Source: CAJMGO01 sp900557305
GTDB taxonomy: Bacteria; Bacillota_I; Bacilli_A; RF39; UBA660
Direction of reading: 5' to 3'
Length of the DNA: 64,000 nt
Assembly: GCA_905212975.1 (NCBI GenBank)
Contig: CAJMGO010000004.1
Span: forward strand, 29,105-93,104
Of this stretch, positions 17,543 through 26,354 are shown one piece after another. Below the pieces are notes generated by a model that made no database searches, was not told where the DNA came from, and saw nothing but the letters and a program-made list of their open reading frames with translations. A program made the translations under genes and the position numbers. The first letter of the stretch is position 1. Each line of letters opens with the position of its first letter.

Positions 17543-18436
17543 AATTGCATCTTTAATTATATCAACTGAGTTTTGTAATTTATTTGTTTCTTCTTCATTT
17601 AATTTAACATATATTCTTTTTTGTATACCTGATTTATTTATTATAGAAGGTATTCCCATATATATATCATTTACTTCATCATATGCTGAAACAGCAAGTA
17701 CTGTATTTTCATCACCTAATATAGCATTTGTTATTCTAGCTAAACACATACCAATTCCATAGAATGTAGCACCTTTTTTATTAATTATTTCATATGCAGC
17801 ATTTCTAACATCTTTTTCTATTTCAGATAGTTCTTGATTATTTAAAAAATCAGTTATATTTTGAAGACCTATATTAACATTACTCCATGGAACAAATTCT
17901 GAATCACCATGTTCTCCAATAACATACCCATGTACGTTTTTAGGATTAATATTTAGTTTTTCTCCAACTAAATAACGAAGTCTTGCTGTATCAAGACATG
18001 TACCAGAACCAATTACTCTATTGTGAGGTAATTTTGAATATTTAAATGTTAAATATGTCATAACATCAAGTGGGTTAGTAGCAATTAAAAATATACCATC
18101 AAATCCAGAAGACATTACATTATCTATAATAGATTTAAATATTTTACTATTTTTATATATTAAATCCATTCTTGTTTCACCAGGTTCTTGATTTGCACCA
18201 GCAGCAATTACAATTAATGTAGCATCTTTACAATCAGAATAATCTCCAGCTTTTATATCTATTTTAGAAGGACCTACTGCAAGACAATGATTTAAGTCCA
18301 TTGCTTCTCCTTCTATTCTTGTTTTATTTAAATCAATTAAAACAAGTTCATTAACATATGTTCTTTGATTCAAAAGGGCATATGCATAACTCATTCCAAC
18401 ATTTCCACAACCTATTATTACAACTTTATTTTTCAT
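17525..18436 (-). CDS. ldh: L-lactate dehydrogenase
   Basis: A 303-aa enzyme that reduces pyruvate to L-lactate with NADH in the cytoplasm. GCGNVG (10-14) is the dinucleotide-binding loop; Q83 in NQEPGETR is the residue that marks lactate rather than malate dehydrogenase. R89, D149, R152 and the catalytic H176 (GEHGDS) are in place. AAGGAGG precedes the ATG. It follows a 33-aa membrane protein on the same strand; a TATAAT-like -10 upstream of that small gene probably serves both. It points to fermentative metabolism. Confidence 0.93.
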   Translation of the reverse strand: MKNKVVIIGCGNVGMSYAYALLNQRTYVNELVLIDLNKTRIEGEAMDLNHCLAVGPSKIDIKAGDYSDCKDATLIVIAAGANQEPGETRMDLIYKNSKIFKSIIDNVMSSGFDGIFLIATNPLDVMTYLTFKYSKLPHNRVIGSGTCLDTARLRYLVGEKLNINPKNVHGYVIGEHGDSEFVPWSNVNIGLQNITDFLNNQELSEIEKDVRNAAYEIINKKGATFYGIGMCLARITNAILGDENTVLAVSAYDEVNDIYMGIPSIINKSGIQKRIYVKLNEEETNKLQNSVDIIKDAIKKIEN

Positions 18437-18451
18437 AAAATAAACCTCCTT

Positions 18452-18553
18452 TTAAGCATAATAGTAAATTAAAATACAACAAACTACTGCTATTACAACT
18501 AATGTGATAACTTTAAATGTAGTTTTTGCAATATTCTTTTTATATTGTTTCAT
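18452..18553 (-). CDS. Very small membrane protein, 33 aa
   Basis: ATG 18553 has GGTG six nt upstream, and a consensus-like TATAAT lies about 20 nt further. The peptide MKQYKKNIAKTTFKV... carries one hydrophobic helix (VITLVVIAVVCCILIYYY) and ends in Ala. It is placed between a clear promoter and the SD of ldh. No homologue is claimed; it could be a small membrane regulator or only a leader. Confidence 0.5.
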   Translation of the reverse strand: MKQYKKNIAKTTFKVITLVVIAVVCCILIYYYA

Positions 18554-18587
18554 TTTATCACCAAATTTATTATACCACATAAAGAAA

Positions 18588-18613
18588 AAAATTTACCCCC
18601 CTAAGGTAAATCT
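18588..18613 (-). terminator. Terminator of def
   Basis: On the minus strand GATTTACC pairs with GGTAAATT and is followed by a T-run. It lies directly after the peptide deformylase stop. Confidence 0.75.
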
Positions 18614-19162
18614 TTATATTAATCTTATTTCATCATCTGTAAAGAATGGTTTATTTTTATCTATTCTATCATAAAATAGAATTCCATTTAAATGATCTAT
18701 TTCATGTTGAAAGGCTATAGATAAATCCTCTCTTGCTCGAATTGTTATTTTATTTCCATCAGTATCTAATCCTTCTACAGTAACACGTGCATATCTTGGT
18801 ACATGGCCATCAACTTCTCTGTTAACACTAAGACATCCTTCTCCTGCTTCTGCAGCTATAATTTCTGTTGAATTACTAACTATTTTTGGATTTACTACAA
18901 CATAGTTTTCAAATTTTCCTTCTTCATATTCATAGACAATTACTATAATACGTTTTAAAATTCCAATTTGAGGGAAGGCTAAACCCATACCAGGGCGTAA
19001 ATCATATTTTTTAGATAAATTTTCTATTTGACTATATTTTAAATTAAGTATTATTTGATTTATTGTTTCCTTTTCTTCTTTAGTAAGTGGTTCAGTTACT
19101 TCTTTAGAAATTTCTCTTAATATTTTATTTTTCTCATCTAATATTTTTAATTTTTTAAACAT
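18614..19162 (-). CDS. def: Peptide deformylase
   Basis: A 182-aa metalloenzyme that removes the formyl group from nascent N termini. The three signature motifs are present: GMGLAFPQ (58-65, Phe in place of the usual Ala), EGCLSV with metal ligand C110, and QHEIDHL with H153, E154, H157. A long insertion between helix 1 and motif 1 is the type-2 (Gram-positive) form. ATG 19162 has GGTG at proper distance; the upstream ATG and GTG overlap that SD. Confidence 0.92.
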   Translation of the reverse strand: MFKKLKILDEKNKILREISKEVTEPLTKEEKETINQIILNLKYSQIENLSKKYDLRPGMGLAFPQIGILKRIIVIVYEYEEGKFENYVVVNPKIVSNSTEIIAAEAGEGCLSVNREVDGHVPRYARVTVEGLDTDGNKITIRAREDLSIAFQHEIDHLNGILFYDRIDKNKPFFTDDEIRLI

Positions 19163-19211
19163 ATACATCACCAGTGAATATATTTTAGCACAAATTTAAT
19201 TTAAAAACAAT

Positions 19212-19238
19212 AAAAACCCTATAAAAATAGGGCTTTTA
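19212..19238. terminator. Terminator downstream of the YjcZ-like gene
   Basis: A CCCTAT/ATAGGG stem with A-rich left and T-rich right flanks at 19217-19232. On the minus strand a T-run follows. Confidence 0.75.
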
Positions 19239-19239
19239 A

Positions 19240-19395
19240 TTAGTTGTTACGATTCCATGTTCCAGCACCAATTATGATTACAAGTAAAATAAATAGAACA
19301 AGGATTATAGCTGCTCCATATCCAGTACCGTATCCGTAATTTCCTTGATTACAGCAAGCATTTCCGTATCCTTGATATCCTCCGTAGTAGTACAA
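19240..19395 (-). CDS. YjcZ-family small Gly/Tyr-rich membrane protein, 51 aa
   Basis: AAGGAGG followed by a TTG start encodes MYYYGGYQGYGNACCNQG..., a Gly/Tyr-rich head and a C-terminal hydrophobic helix (AAIILVLFILLVIIIGAG). This head plus ALIVVLFILLIIVGA-like helix is the pattern of the YjcZ sporulation family of Bacillus. The TTG start is inferred because no ATG lies nearby and the SD spacing is right. The role here is unknown; in Bacillus these peptides are made in the spore-forming cell. Confidence 0.7.
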   Translation of the reverse strand: MYYYGGYQGYGNACCNQGNYGYGTGYGAAIILVLFILLVIIIGAGTWNRNN

Positions 19396-19537
19396 AAAAA
19401 TCCCCTCCTTTTTCTAATATAGTCTACTCAAAAGATGTAAAATAGGTGATTGAATATGCCTAAATTATTTTAAAGAAATGTACTTTATCTTGAGAGTTAT
19501 TTAATAGTGTGTTATTATATAAAATAGGAGTGAAAGT

Positions 19538-20692
19538 ATGAAAAAACTTAAAAATACACTTAAAGATATGGATAAAGTATTACTTATATGTACTGTTATA
19601 TTATTTGTTTTTGGGCTTTTAAATATAGTAACAGCTTCTAGTCAAGTAGCAGTATTAAAGTATAATACGTCACTTTATAATTATTTTTTTAAACAAGCTG
19701 CAATACTTATTGGTAGTGTTATTATAAGTATATATATAATTATGAAACCAACTAGAAATTATAGAGTATTTGGACTTGTTTTATTTATTGTAGTTGGCAT
19801 TTTGAATGTAGCAGTTTTATTCATAGGACAAAATTGGAGTGGTAATCAGAACTGGATTGATTTTGGCTTTTTCAATTTACAACCAAGTGAACTTGCTAAA
19901 CCAACAATGATAATTTTTTTAAGTGTTTTATTTGAAGCTTTTTATTTTAGATTAAGAAATCCAAATAAAGATCATAATAGTATGTTAGCTATTATATTAT
20001 TTGCAGGATTATTTTTCCCATTAATGGTTTTTTTACAAAAAGATATGGGTACAATGATAATTTTATGTGTTATATTCTTTGTTATGTTTTTTGCAAGTCC
20101 AATATTAAAAAGTGATAAATTAAAAGTTCTGTTTCTTGTTTTGATATTAGGTGTAGTTGGTATATTTATAATTTTTGTTAATGCGGGTAAATTATTTTCA
20201 GAAAAACAACTTAATAGATTTAATTTTTTTGATCCATGTTCTAGATATGAAAGTGGTGGATATCAAATATGTAATGGATTTATAGCTATTAATTCTGGAG
20301 GATTATTTGGAGTAGGAATAGGTAATAGTACACAAAAATCTTATATTCCAGAAGCTCATACAGATTCAGTATTTGCTATAATAGCAGAAGAATATGGGTT
20401 TATTTTTTCAAGTGTAATATTAATTTTGTATATTATTGTTTTATATAGAATACTTAAAATATCTAGTACATCTAAGACAATAAGAGGAAGATATATAGCA
20501 TTTGGTATGTCTATATATATTTTCTGCCATATATTCATTAACTTAGGAGGATTATTTGGTATTATTCCTTTAACAGGTGTACCACTTCCATTTTTATCTT
20601 ATGGAGGTTCATTTACTCTTTCTCTTTTCTGTTCTTTAGCAGTTATTCAGAGAATACATATAGAAAATAAAAATCAAAAAATAAAGGTTTAG
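19538..20692 (+). CDS. ftsW: SEDS-family peptidoglycan polymerase (FtsW/RodA/SpoVE)
   Basis: A 384-aa protein with about ten transmembrane helices. Family marks are NWIDFGFFNLQPSELAK, FLQKDMGTM, the Gly-rich SGGLFGVGIGNSTQK, the EAHTDSVFAIIAEE motif with the catalytic-loop Asp, and GVPLPFLSYGGS near the C terminus. SEDS proteins polymerise lipid II together with a class B PBP. FtsW fits best by size and end motif, but RodA or SpoVE cannot be excluded. A terminator follows at once. Confidence 0.82.
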   Translation: MKKLKNTLKDMDKVLLICTVILFVFGLLNIVTASSQVAVLKYNTSLYNYFFKQAAILIGSVIISIYIIMKPTRNYRVFGLVLFIVVGILNVAVLFIGQNWSGNQNWIDFGFFNLQPSELAKPTMIIFLSVLFEAFYFRLRNPNKDHNSMLAIILFAGLFFPLMVFLQKDMGTMIILCVIFFVMFFASPILKSDKLKVLFLVLILGVVGIFIIFVNAGKLFSEKQLNRFNFFDPCSRYESGGYQICNGFIAINSGGLFGVGIGNSTQKSYIPEAHTDSVFAIIAEEYGFIFSSVILILYIIVLYRILKISSTSKTIRGRYIAFGMSIYIFCHIFINLGGLFGIIPLTGVPLPFLSYGGSFTLSLFCSLAVIQRIHIENKNQKIKV

Positions 20693-20720
20693 AACAAGTT
20701 TTTTATAAAACTTGTTTTTA
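20693..20720 (+). terminator. Rho-independent terminator
   Basis: An AACAAGTTTT/AAAACTTGTT stem followed by a T-run, just after the SEDS gene. Confidence 0.85.
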
Positions 20721-20766
20721 ATTCTTATTTTTTATGTTAAAATATGTTTAGTTAGTGGGTGAGTTT

Positions 20767-22044
20767 ATGGAAAGAGTTATACCATCAGATAAATTTATTG
20801 TTATAAATAAATCAATTTTAAATGATAGTGATAGAAAAATTCTTTTCATGCTATATCAGCCTATAATAGGTCAATCATCAATTAGTCTATATTTTTCCCT
20901 TTGGGCATATTTAGATCAAAATGATATAACTTCATCTGATTGGACACATCTACATCTTATAAATAATACTCAAATGGATCTAGATGAAATTATAAATTCT
21001 AGAGAAAAGTTAGAAGGTATAGGACTTTTAAAAACATATGTTAAAAGAGGTATTACAAATGAATATGTATATGAATTGTATTCTCCTTTATCTGTTTATG
21101 AATTTTTGAATAATCCTGTTTTAAATATAAGTTTATATAATAGTGTCGGTGAAACTGAGTTTGAAAGAATAGTTTCTTATTTTAAAATTCCAACTATAAA
21201 TTTAGATGAATATGAAGATATAACTTCATCATTTAATGATATATTTATGAGTATTGATTTTGATAGTTATAGACCTATATTAGGTGATTTAAGAGAAAAT
21301 AAAAAGAACAAACTAAAAATATTATCTTCATTTAATTTAGAAAATACAATAAGTCTTATACCCGAAGAACTACTAGATACAAAATATGTTACAAATGAAA
21401 TAAAAGATTTTTTATATAAATTGTCATTTATTTATAATTATAATGATTCAGAAATGCTAGAATTGATTAAAAATTCAATTATAGATAAAAAAATAAGTAA
21501 AGAACTTTTAAAAGAAAATGCAAGAAAATATTATAAGTTTGAAAATCCTGATAAAGTGGTTGGAATTGTATATAAAAAGCAACCCGAACGTTTAAGAAAA
21601 GAATATGGGAACAGTAAAAAAGATAAAATAATATATCAATTTGAAACAATGAGCCCATATGAATTTATATGTAATAAGCATGGTGGTGATAAACCGACTA
21701 AGCATGAAATAAATATATTAGAATATCTTCTTGATGATATGAATTTAAATCCTGGAGTTGTAAATGTTATTATTGATTATGTACTTAAAATAAGCAATAA
21801 TAAATTAAATAAAAATTTTGTTGATGCTGTAGCGACACAGTTTTCAAGAAGTAAAATAGAAACGGTAGAAGATGCTATGGCTTTAGCAAACCAAGAATAT
21901 AAAAATAGAAATAAAACTAAAACAACAAAGAAAGTTAAAGTTTTAGAGAGTGTTCCAGAATGGGCAAAGCAAGAAAATGACATGAAGCAAGGTAGTGCTG
22001 AAGATATTAAAAAGATGGAAGAAATGCTAAGCAAATTTGAGTAG
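20767..22044 (+). CDS. dnaB: DnaB replication initiation and membrane-attachment protein
   Basis: A 425-aa protein of the Bacilli-specific DnaB (not the helicase). The N-terminal winged-helix region (about 1-170) contains LNDSDRKILFMLYQPIIG, and a DnaD-like helical domain (about 295-375) carries YEFICNKHGG and LNPGVVNVIIDYVL. It brings the DnaI-helicase complex to oriC or stalled forks. ATG 20767 follows GGGTGAG; the annotated GTG four codons upstream overlaps it. dnaI follows 12 nt after the stop, as in Bacillus. Confidence 0.85.
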   Translation: MERVIPSDKFIVINKSILNDSDRKILFMLYQPIIGQSSISLYFSLWAYLDQNDITSSDWTHLHLINNTQMDLDEIINSREKLEGIGLLKTYVKRGITNEYVYELYSPLSVYEFLNNPVLNISLYNSVGETEFERIVSYFKIPTINLDEYEDITSSFNDIFMSIDFDSYRPILGDLRENKKNKLKILSSFNLENTISLIPEELLDTKYVTNEIKDFLYKLSFIYNYNDSEMLELIKNSIIDKKISKELLKENARKYYKFENPDKVVGIVYKKQPERLRKEYGNSKKDKIIYQFETMSPYEFICNKHGGDKPTKHEINILEYLLDDMNLNPGVVNVIIDYVLKISNNKLNKNFVDAVATQFSRSKIETVEDAMALANQEYKNRNKTKTTKKVKVLESVPEWAKQENDMKQGSAEDIKKMEEMLSKFE

Positions 22045-22056
22045 GTGAATTGAAAT

Positions 22057-22980
22057 ATGAAAAATGTAATTGATTCAATTGATAAATATAATAAAAAAAA
22101 GAATCTTGAAACAGAATTATATAAAGCTTTTAATGAATCATATAGTAACGATAAATTTAAACGCCTTGTAGATAAATTGAAATTAAATATAGAAGTATTA
22201 TCTAAATATACAAGTGAGTTGGAAGAATCATCTATTGAATATGATCATTGTTTAAATTGCAAGGGATTAATTGAATGTAAAAATAAAATATGTGGATATG
22301 CTTATTTACCAAATAAAAAAGATAAATCACTTTCTTTTGGATATAAGGCTTGTAAATTTAAGAATAAATATGAAAAGGAAAACTCATATAAAGATAATGT
22401 TTATGTATATAATGAACCGAAGGAAATAGCAAACGCTAGAATAAAGGATATATACAAAAAAGATGCGTCTAGATATCCTGTTATAACTTATCTTATGGAT
22501 TTTCTAGAAAAGTATTTAAATGGTGAAAAGGTAAAAGGAATATATTTAAGTGGAAGCTTTGGAAGTGGAAAAACATATTTAGTTTCTGCTGTGTTTAATG
22601 AACTTGCTAAAAATAATATAAAAAGTTCTATTGTATATTGGCCTGAATATATATCTTATTTAAAAACTTTATTTGGAAAAGAAGAATATATAACTGTACT
22701 AAATAAAGTAAAAAAGATACCTATTTTACTTATTGATGATATAGGTGCTGAAGCAAATACTTCATGGGAAAGAGATGAGGTATTGGGACCAATACTTCAA
22801 TATAGAATGCAAGATGAATTGCCAACATTTTTTACATCTAATTTAGATATAAATATGTTAGAACAACATCTTTCTAATAGTAAAGATGGAATAGAAGAAA
22901 TAAAAGCTAAAAGAATAATTGAGAGGGTAAGACAGTTAACTAGTGAATTTAATTTAGTTACAAAAAATTATAGGAAGTAA
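22057..22980 (+). CDS. dnaI: DnaI primosomal protein, helicase loader (AAA+)
   Basis: A 307-aa protein. The N-terminal helicase-binding domain holds a zinc-ribbon-like cluster (DHCLNCKGLIECKNKIC, about 62-78). The AAA+ domain has Walker A SGSFGSGKTY (about 165-175), Walker B ILLIDDIGAE and sensor TSNLDINMLEQHL. It loads the replicative helicase in concert with DnaB and DnaD. The SD AGGTG lies 9 nt before the ATG. Confidence 0.9.
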   Translation: MKNVIDSIDKYNKKKNLETELYKAFNESYSNDKFKRLVDKLKLNIEVLSKYTSELEESSIEYDHCLNCKGLIECKNKICGYAYLPNKKDKSLSFGYKACKFKNKYEKENSYKDNVYVYNEPKEIANARIKDIYKKDASRYPVITYLMDFLEKYLNGEKVKGIYLSGSFGSGKTYLVSAVFNELAKNNIKSSIVYWPEYISYLKTLFGKEEYITVLNKVKKIPILLIDDIGAEANTSWERDEVLGPILQYRMQDELPTFFTSNLDINMLEQHLSNSKDGIEEIKAKRIIERVRQLTSEFNLVTKNYRK

Positions 22981-22992
22981 GGTTGGGCTTTT

Positions 22993-25638
22993 ATGGAAAA
23001 TATAGTAAGAAAAATAGAAAAAATTAATTCAATTAATAAAAAAAGAATGTATTTATCAAAAAAAATACAACTATTAAATTATAATGATAAAATAAAACTT
23101 TTAAATGCCCTAATAGATAGTGCAACTACAAAGTATGAAAAACTAAGTAATTTGAAAAAACAATATGAAAAGTATTTAAAAACAAATAGAGTATTTAAAT
23201 CTATTAGTGAAATAGAAAAATTTAAAGAAAACATAGATTTATATAAAGAAATTAAAGACTATATTGAGGTAGAACATAGTATTAAAATAAAAAATAAAAA
23301 TTTATTATTTAAAATTAACGATACAGAAATTAAAAATATTGATGTTATTCTTAATAGAAATACTTATGTTCTATTTGATAAGTTAAATTATGAATTTGAT
23401 ACAGATAAAAGGATTTTAATATTAATTCAATTAAAACAAATATATTCAAAAGCAAATATCAAAATAAAAAAAGAAAATTTTGGATCTGAATATAAGACTT
23501 TTGAACGAATATATAGATATATAAATAATTTGATAAAAATAGAGTATGAAATAAAGGATAAAATTAAAGCAAGTAAAAAAGAAATAATTGTTAAAAAGAA
23601 ATATTATTATCCTGTATTGAAACTAAATGAAAAGCAAATATTAACCATTGATTTGAAAATTAATACGAATATATTAGAAACATTAAAAAAACTAGAAAAT
23701 GAAACAGATATAAATAAAAGAATAAAACTATTAAATTTATTGAAAAGTAAATGTATAGATATTTATTCCACACTAGAAAAGAATACTTCAAAAGAAATTT
23801 ATAAATATGTAAAAGAAATTGAGGAATATTCTAATGAAGCTATAAAAATAGAACATAAAAAGAGAAAAAATATTTCAAAAAAGAATAGCAATGAAATAAA
23901 TAATAATTCAAAATTGTCGAAAAAAGAGCTAGAAGTAGTTGATAAAATTAAAAATAATGATTGTTTAGACAGATATACTTTATTAGAAATTTTAACAGCA
24001 TATAAGTATTTAGTTATGAATTATGTTAAAGACTATTCAATAAGTATTCTTAATGTATCAAAGTATATATCTAACAAAATAATTGATGAAGAAATTAAAG
24101 ATGATAAAGATATTGTTATGATAAATTCAATAAAAGATACAATTAGATATAGATTACTTTCGTTAAATAAAAATGATGATAATGAATTGGAACGTTCTAT
24201 ATTAAAGGAATTGAGAATTGTATTTGATTTTATTTGTAAAAATTATAAAGAAGATACAAAAAGTACAGAACATGATTATAGATGTGATGTCATAAAATAC
24301 TATTTAAAAGATGAAAATGGATATCCATATGTAAAAAAAATAATTAATTATATGCCAGAAATAGTAAATGTTAGAGTAAAAGAACATAGTAATGAACATA
24401 TAATTATAAATATATTAAAGGAATATATCTATAATTATAAAGAAATGTTAAAAGATAAAAATGGTTGTTTTATAAATCCAGATTATTTAAAACAAGTATA
24501 TTTATTATTCATGAACAATAGTAATTTGAAGTTGAATTTTGAAGATAAAGTAACAATTGACTATATATTAGATGATTTTATACTTTATCTAGATAAAGAA
24601 ATATATAAAGAAGATAGAAAAACCTTAGCAAAAAAAGAAGTAAGAAAATTAAAAAGTCAATATTTATATTATGAAAAGAAATTAAAATTTAGAAAAGTTG
24701 ATGAAAGACAATTAAGATGGCAAACTGAGTTATTATCAAATAATAGAACACATTGTTTGAAAAAAGACAATAGAGTAAATGTATTAGATGACTGTATCAC
24801 ATTAAATGGAATTAATGCTTATTCATTATCTCAAGATGGTGATAAGAGAAAACTTAAAATACATGTAATAGATACAAGTAAAATTGTCGCACCATATACA
24901 TCAGTGGATAGTAAAATTTATAACTGCATGATTGAACATGAAAAAATTAGTGAAAATATAAAAAGAAAATTAGCATTAAAATATAATGAAGAAAATCCTA
25001 CAATTACATATGAATTTAATATTGAAAAAGGTAATTGTATTACAGATTTTAAGATTTATAAAAGTAAAATCTTCATAGATGAGGAAAATAATACTTTATT
25101 GAAAAACTTAAGTCAATTATCCAAAAAAATTCTAGCTTCTAAGAATATTAAAGATTTCGAAAGCTATACAATTGATGAATCTATTGAAATATTACTTAAT
25201 GAAGAATTTATAAATTATATTGATGAAAATAAACTACCATTTATTTATTGTGGAAAAGAATATATAAATGATTATATAAATCATATGAATAATTTAAGTA
25301 ATATATTTAATAGGTTGAATGTAATTGATTTTAAGAAGTTATACACTATTATTAGTAATAATGTAGGTGAATATAATTATTCTACAAAAGCATTCGAAGT
25401 TGATGGAACATATAATTTAAATTTAATAAATGACATTAATTATTTATTTATTTTTAATCAACGATTAATTACAGATATTATTTTTAATAACCAAAAGCTT
25501 AAAGATAAATCAAAATATTTAAAAGAATGTGAAAAATTAGAGCATGAGTTAAATCTAAGTATTAATCATATTAAGCCAGAAGATATAGTATTTAAAAATA
25601 ATGCTAAAAGGAATAAATTAAAACAATTTAATTTGTGA
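22993..25638 (+). CDS. Large uncharacterised protein, possible inactive RNB-like (RNase II/R) domain
   Basis: An 881-aa soluble protein, very rich in Lys, Ile and Asn. Residues 1-300 are mostly helical with coiled-coil-like runs; 310-570 is another helical part. From about 590 the text LKIHVIDTSKIVAPYTSVDSK, then ENPTITYEFNIEKGNCITDFKIYKSKIF, follows the order of RNB domains (VHIADVS, lD, a-tf-f-vd-dG, S-I). A C-terminal QRLITDI could be the decayed RRYxDL end. The four catalytic Asp (DxxxxxDxDD) are missing: the equivalent run reads TLNGINAYSLS. It lies 12 nt after dnaI, so it may be co-transcribed. The domain call is by eye only. Confidence 0.45.
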   Translation: MENIVRKIEKINSINKKRMYLSKKIQLLNYNDKIKLLNALIDSATTKYEKLSNLKKQYEKYLKTNRVFKSISEIEKFKENIDLYKEIKDYIEVEHSIKIKNKNLLFKINDTEIKNIDVILNRNTYVLFDKLNYEFDTDKRILILIQLKQIYSKANIKIKKENFGSEYKTFERIYRYINNLIKIEYEIKDKIKASKKEIIVKKKYYYPVLKLNEKQILTIDLKINTNILETLKKLENETDINKRIKLLNLLKSKCIDIYSTLEKNTSKEIYKYVKEIEEYSNEAIKIEHKKRKNISKKNSNEINNNSKLSKKELEVVDKIKNNDCLDRYTLLEILTAYKYLVMNYVKDYSISILNVSKYISNKIIDEEIKDDKDIVMINSIKDTIRYRLLSLNKNDDNELERSILKELRIVFDFICKNYKEDTKSTEHDYRCDVIKYYLKDENGYPYVKKIINYMPEIVNVRVKEHSNEHIIINILKEYIYNYKEMLKDKNGCFINPDYLKQVYLLFMNNSNLKLNFEDKVTIDYILDDFILYLDKEIYKEDRKTLAKKEVRKLKSQYLYYEKKLKFRKVDERQLRWQTELLSNNRTHCLKKDNRVNVLDDCITLNGINAYSLSQDGDKRKLKIHVIDTSKIVAPYTSVDSKIYNCMIEHEKISENIKRKLALKYNEENPTITYEFNIEKGNCITDFKIYKSKIFIDEENNTLLKNLSQLSKKILASKNIKDFESYTIDESIEILLNEEFINYIDENKLPFIYCGKEYINDYINHMNNLSNIFNRLNVIDFKKLYTIISNNVGEYNYSTKAFEVDGTYNLNLINDINYLFIFNQRLITDIIFNNQKLKDKSKYLKECEKLEHELNLSINHIKPEDIVFKNNAKRNKLKQFNL

Positions 25639-25666
25639 TTGACAAATTAAAAATTAGTGGTAAAAT
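25639..25666 (+). promoter_or_regulatory. Promoter of the T-box-thrS unit
   Basis: TTGACA at 25639-25644 and TAAAAT at 25661-25666 with a 16-nt spacer. It overlaps the end of the 881-aa gene's stop region. Confidence 0.75.
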
Positions 25667-25672
25667 TTAAGT

Positions 25673-25873
25673 AATAGTTTTGATTTGGACATGATTATTG
25701 AATAAAACTAATTTTAGCGATTTAGGAATGGTGAAAGCCTAAAAGTAAAATTTAATAATTACTACCAATGAACTGAACTCAAAAGAGTTTCCGGGTTATT
25801 CCGTTAAAAATATAAAAGTAAAAAAAAGGATGGTACCGTGCTTTCTGCACTCCTTAGTACTATTCTTTTTTGC
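25673..25873 (+). promoter_or_regulatory. T-box leader, threonine type
   Basis: The stretch has the parts of a tRNA-sensing T-box: a GGTGAAAGCC stem-I loop (about 25729), then ACTACCAATGAAC where the specifier would lie, with ACC at 25764-25766 (the adjacent ACT is also Thr). The T-box core GGATGGTACCGTG is at 25828-25840, and a terminator alternative with GTGC/GCAC and a T-run ends near 25872. Uncharged tRNA-Thr should pair with TGGT and prevent termination. It controls the small gene at 25891 and thrS. Confidence 0.85.
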
Positions 25874-25890
25874 GTTTTGGAGGAGTATGT

Positions 25891-26337
25891 ATGAACGTAA
25901 GTAGAAAAAACATTTTGGAAATAAGAGAGTTTATGTGGAATTTTTTAAATCTTAAGTATGATGGAAAATTGAAGTTAACACATGAAGAGTTTTCAAATTA
26001 TTTAATTATGAAAGGGAAAACACACTTAACACATGTTAATTTTAAAAAAATAAAAAAAGAAGATATATTAAATGGTACATATATTTTAGTAAGAGATGAT
26101 GTAGGCAAAATTATTCCGTATGAAAGGCCAATAAATCTTTCTATGTTATGCAATCAAATTAAACAAAATGAGGAAAAATTAAAGAGAGACTTAGTAAGAA
26201 AAAGATATCTGGAAGAACAAGGTTATAGAGAACTTCCAAATGGGGAAGTATTATCGAATGATTTTTTCGAGGCAGAACCTTGTATTACACAAAAATTAAA
26301 TAGAGTTAAGACTTTAATAAGAAGAGGAATAAGATAA
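25891..26337 (+). CDS. Uncharacterised small protein in the thrS transcript
   Basis: A 148-aa basic soluble protein (MNVSRKNILEIREF...) with a central TYILVRDDVGKIIPYERP segment and a charged helix KQNEEKLKRDLVRKRYLEEQGY. No family was recognised. GGAGGAGTATGT precedes ATG 25891; the in-frame TTG upstream lies in the T-box terminator. It sits between the T-box and thrS, 17 nt before thrS, and so should be induced on threonine starvation. Confidence 0.6.
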   Translation: MNVSRKNILEIREFMWNFLNLKYDGKLKLTHEEFSNYLIMKGKTHLTHVNFKKIKKEDILNGTYILVRDDVGKIIPYERPINLSMLCNQIKQNEEKLKRDLVRKRYLEEQGYRELPNGEVLSNDFFEAEPCITQKLNRVKTLIRRGIR

Positions 26338-26354
26338 GTAAAGAGGAGAATAAT

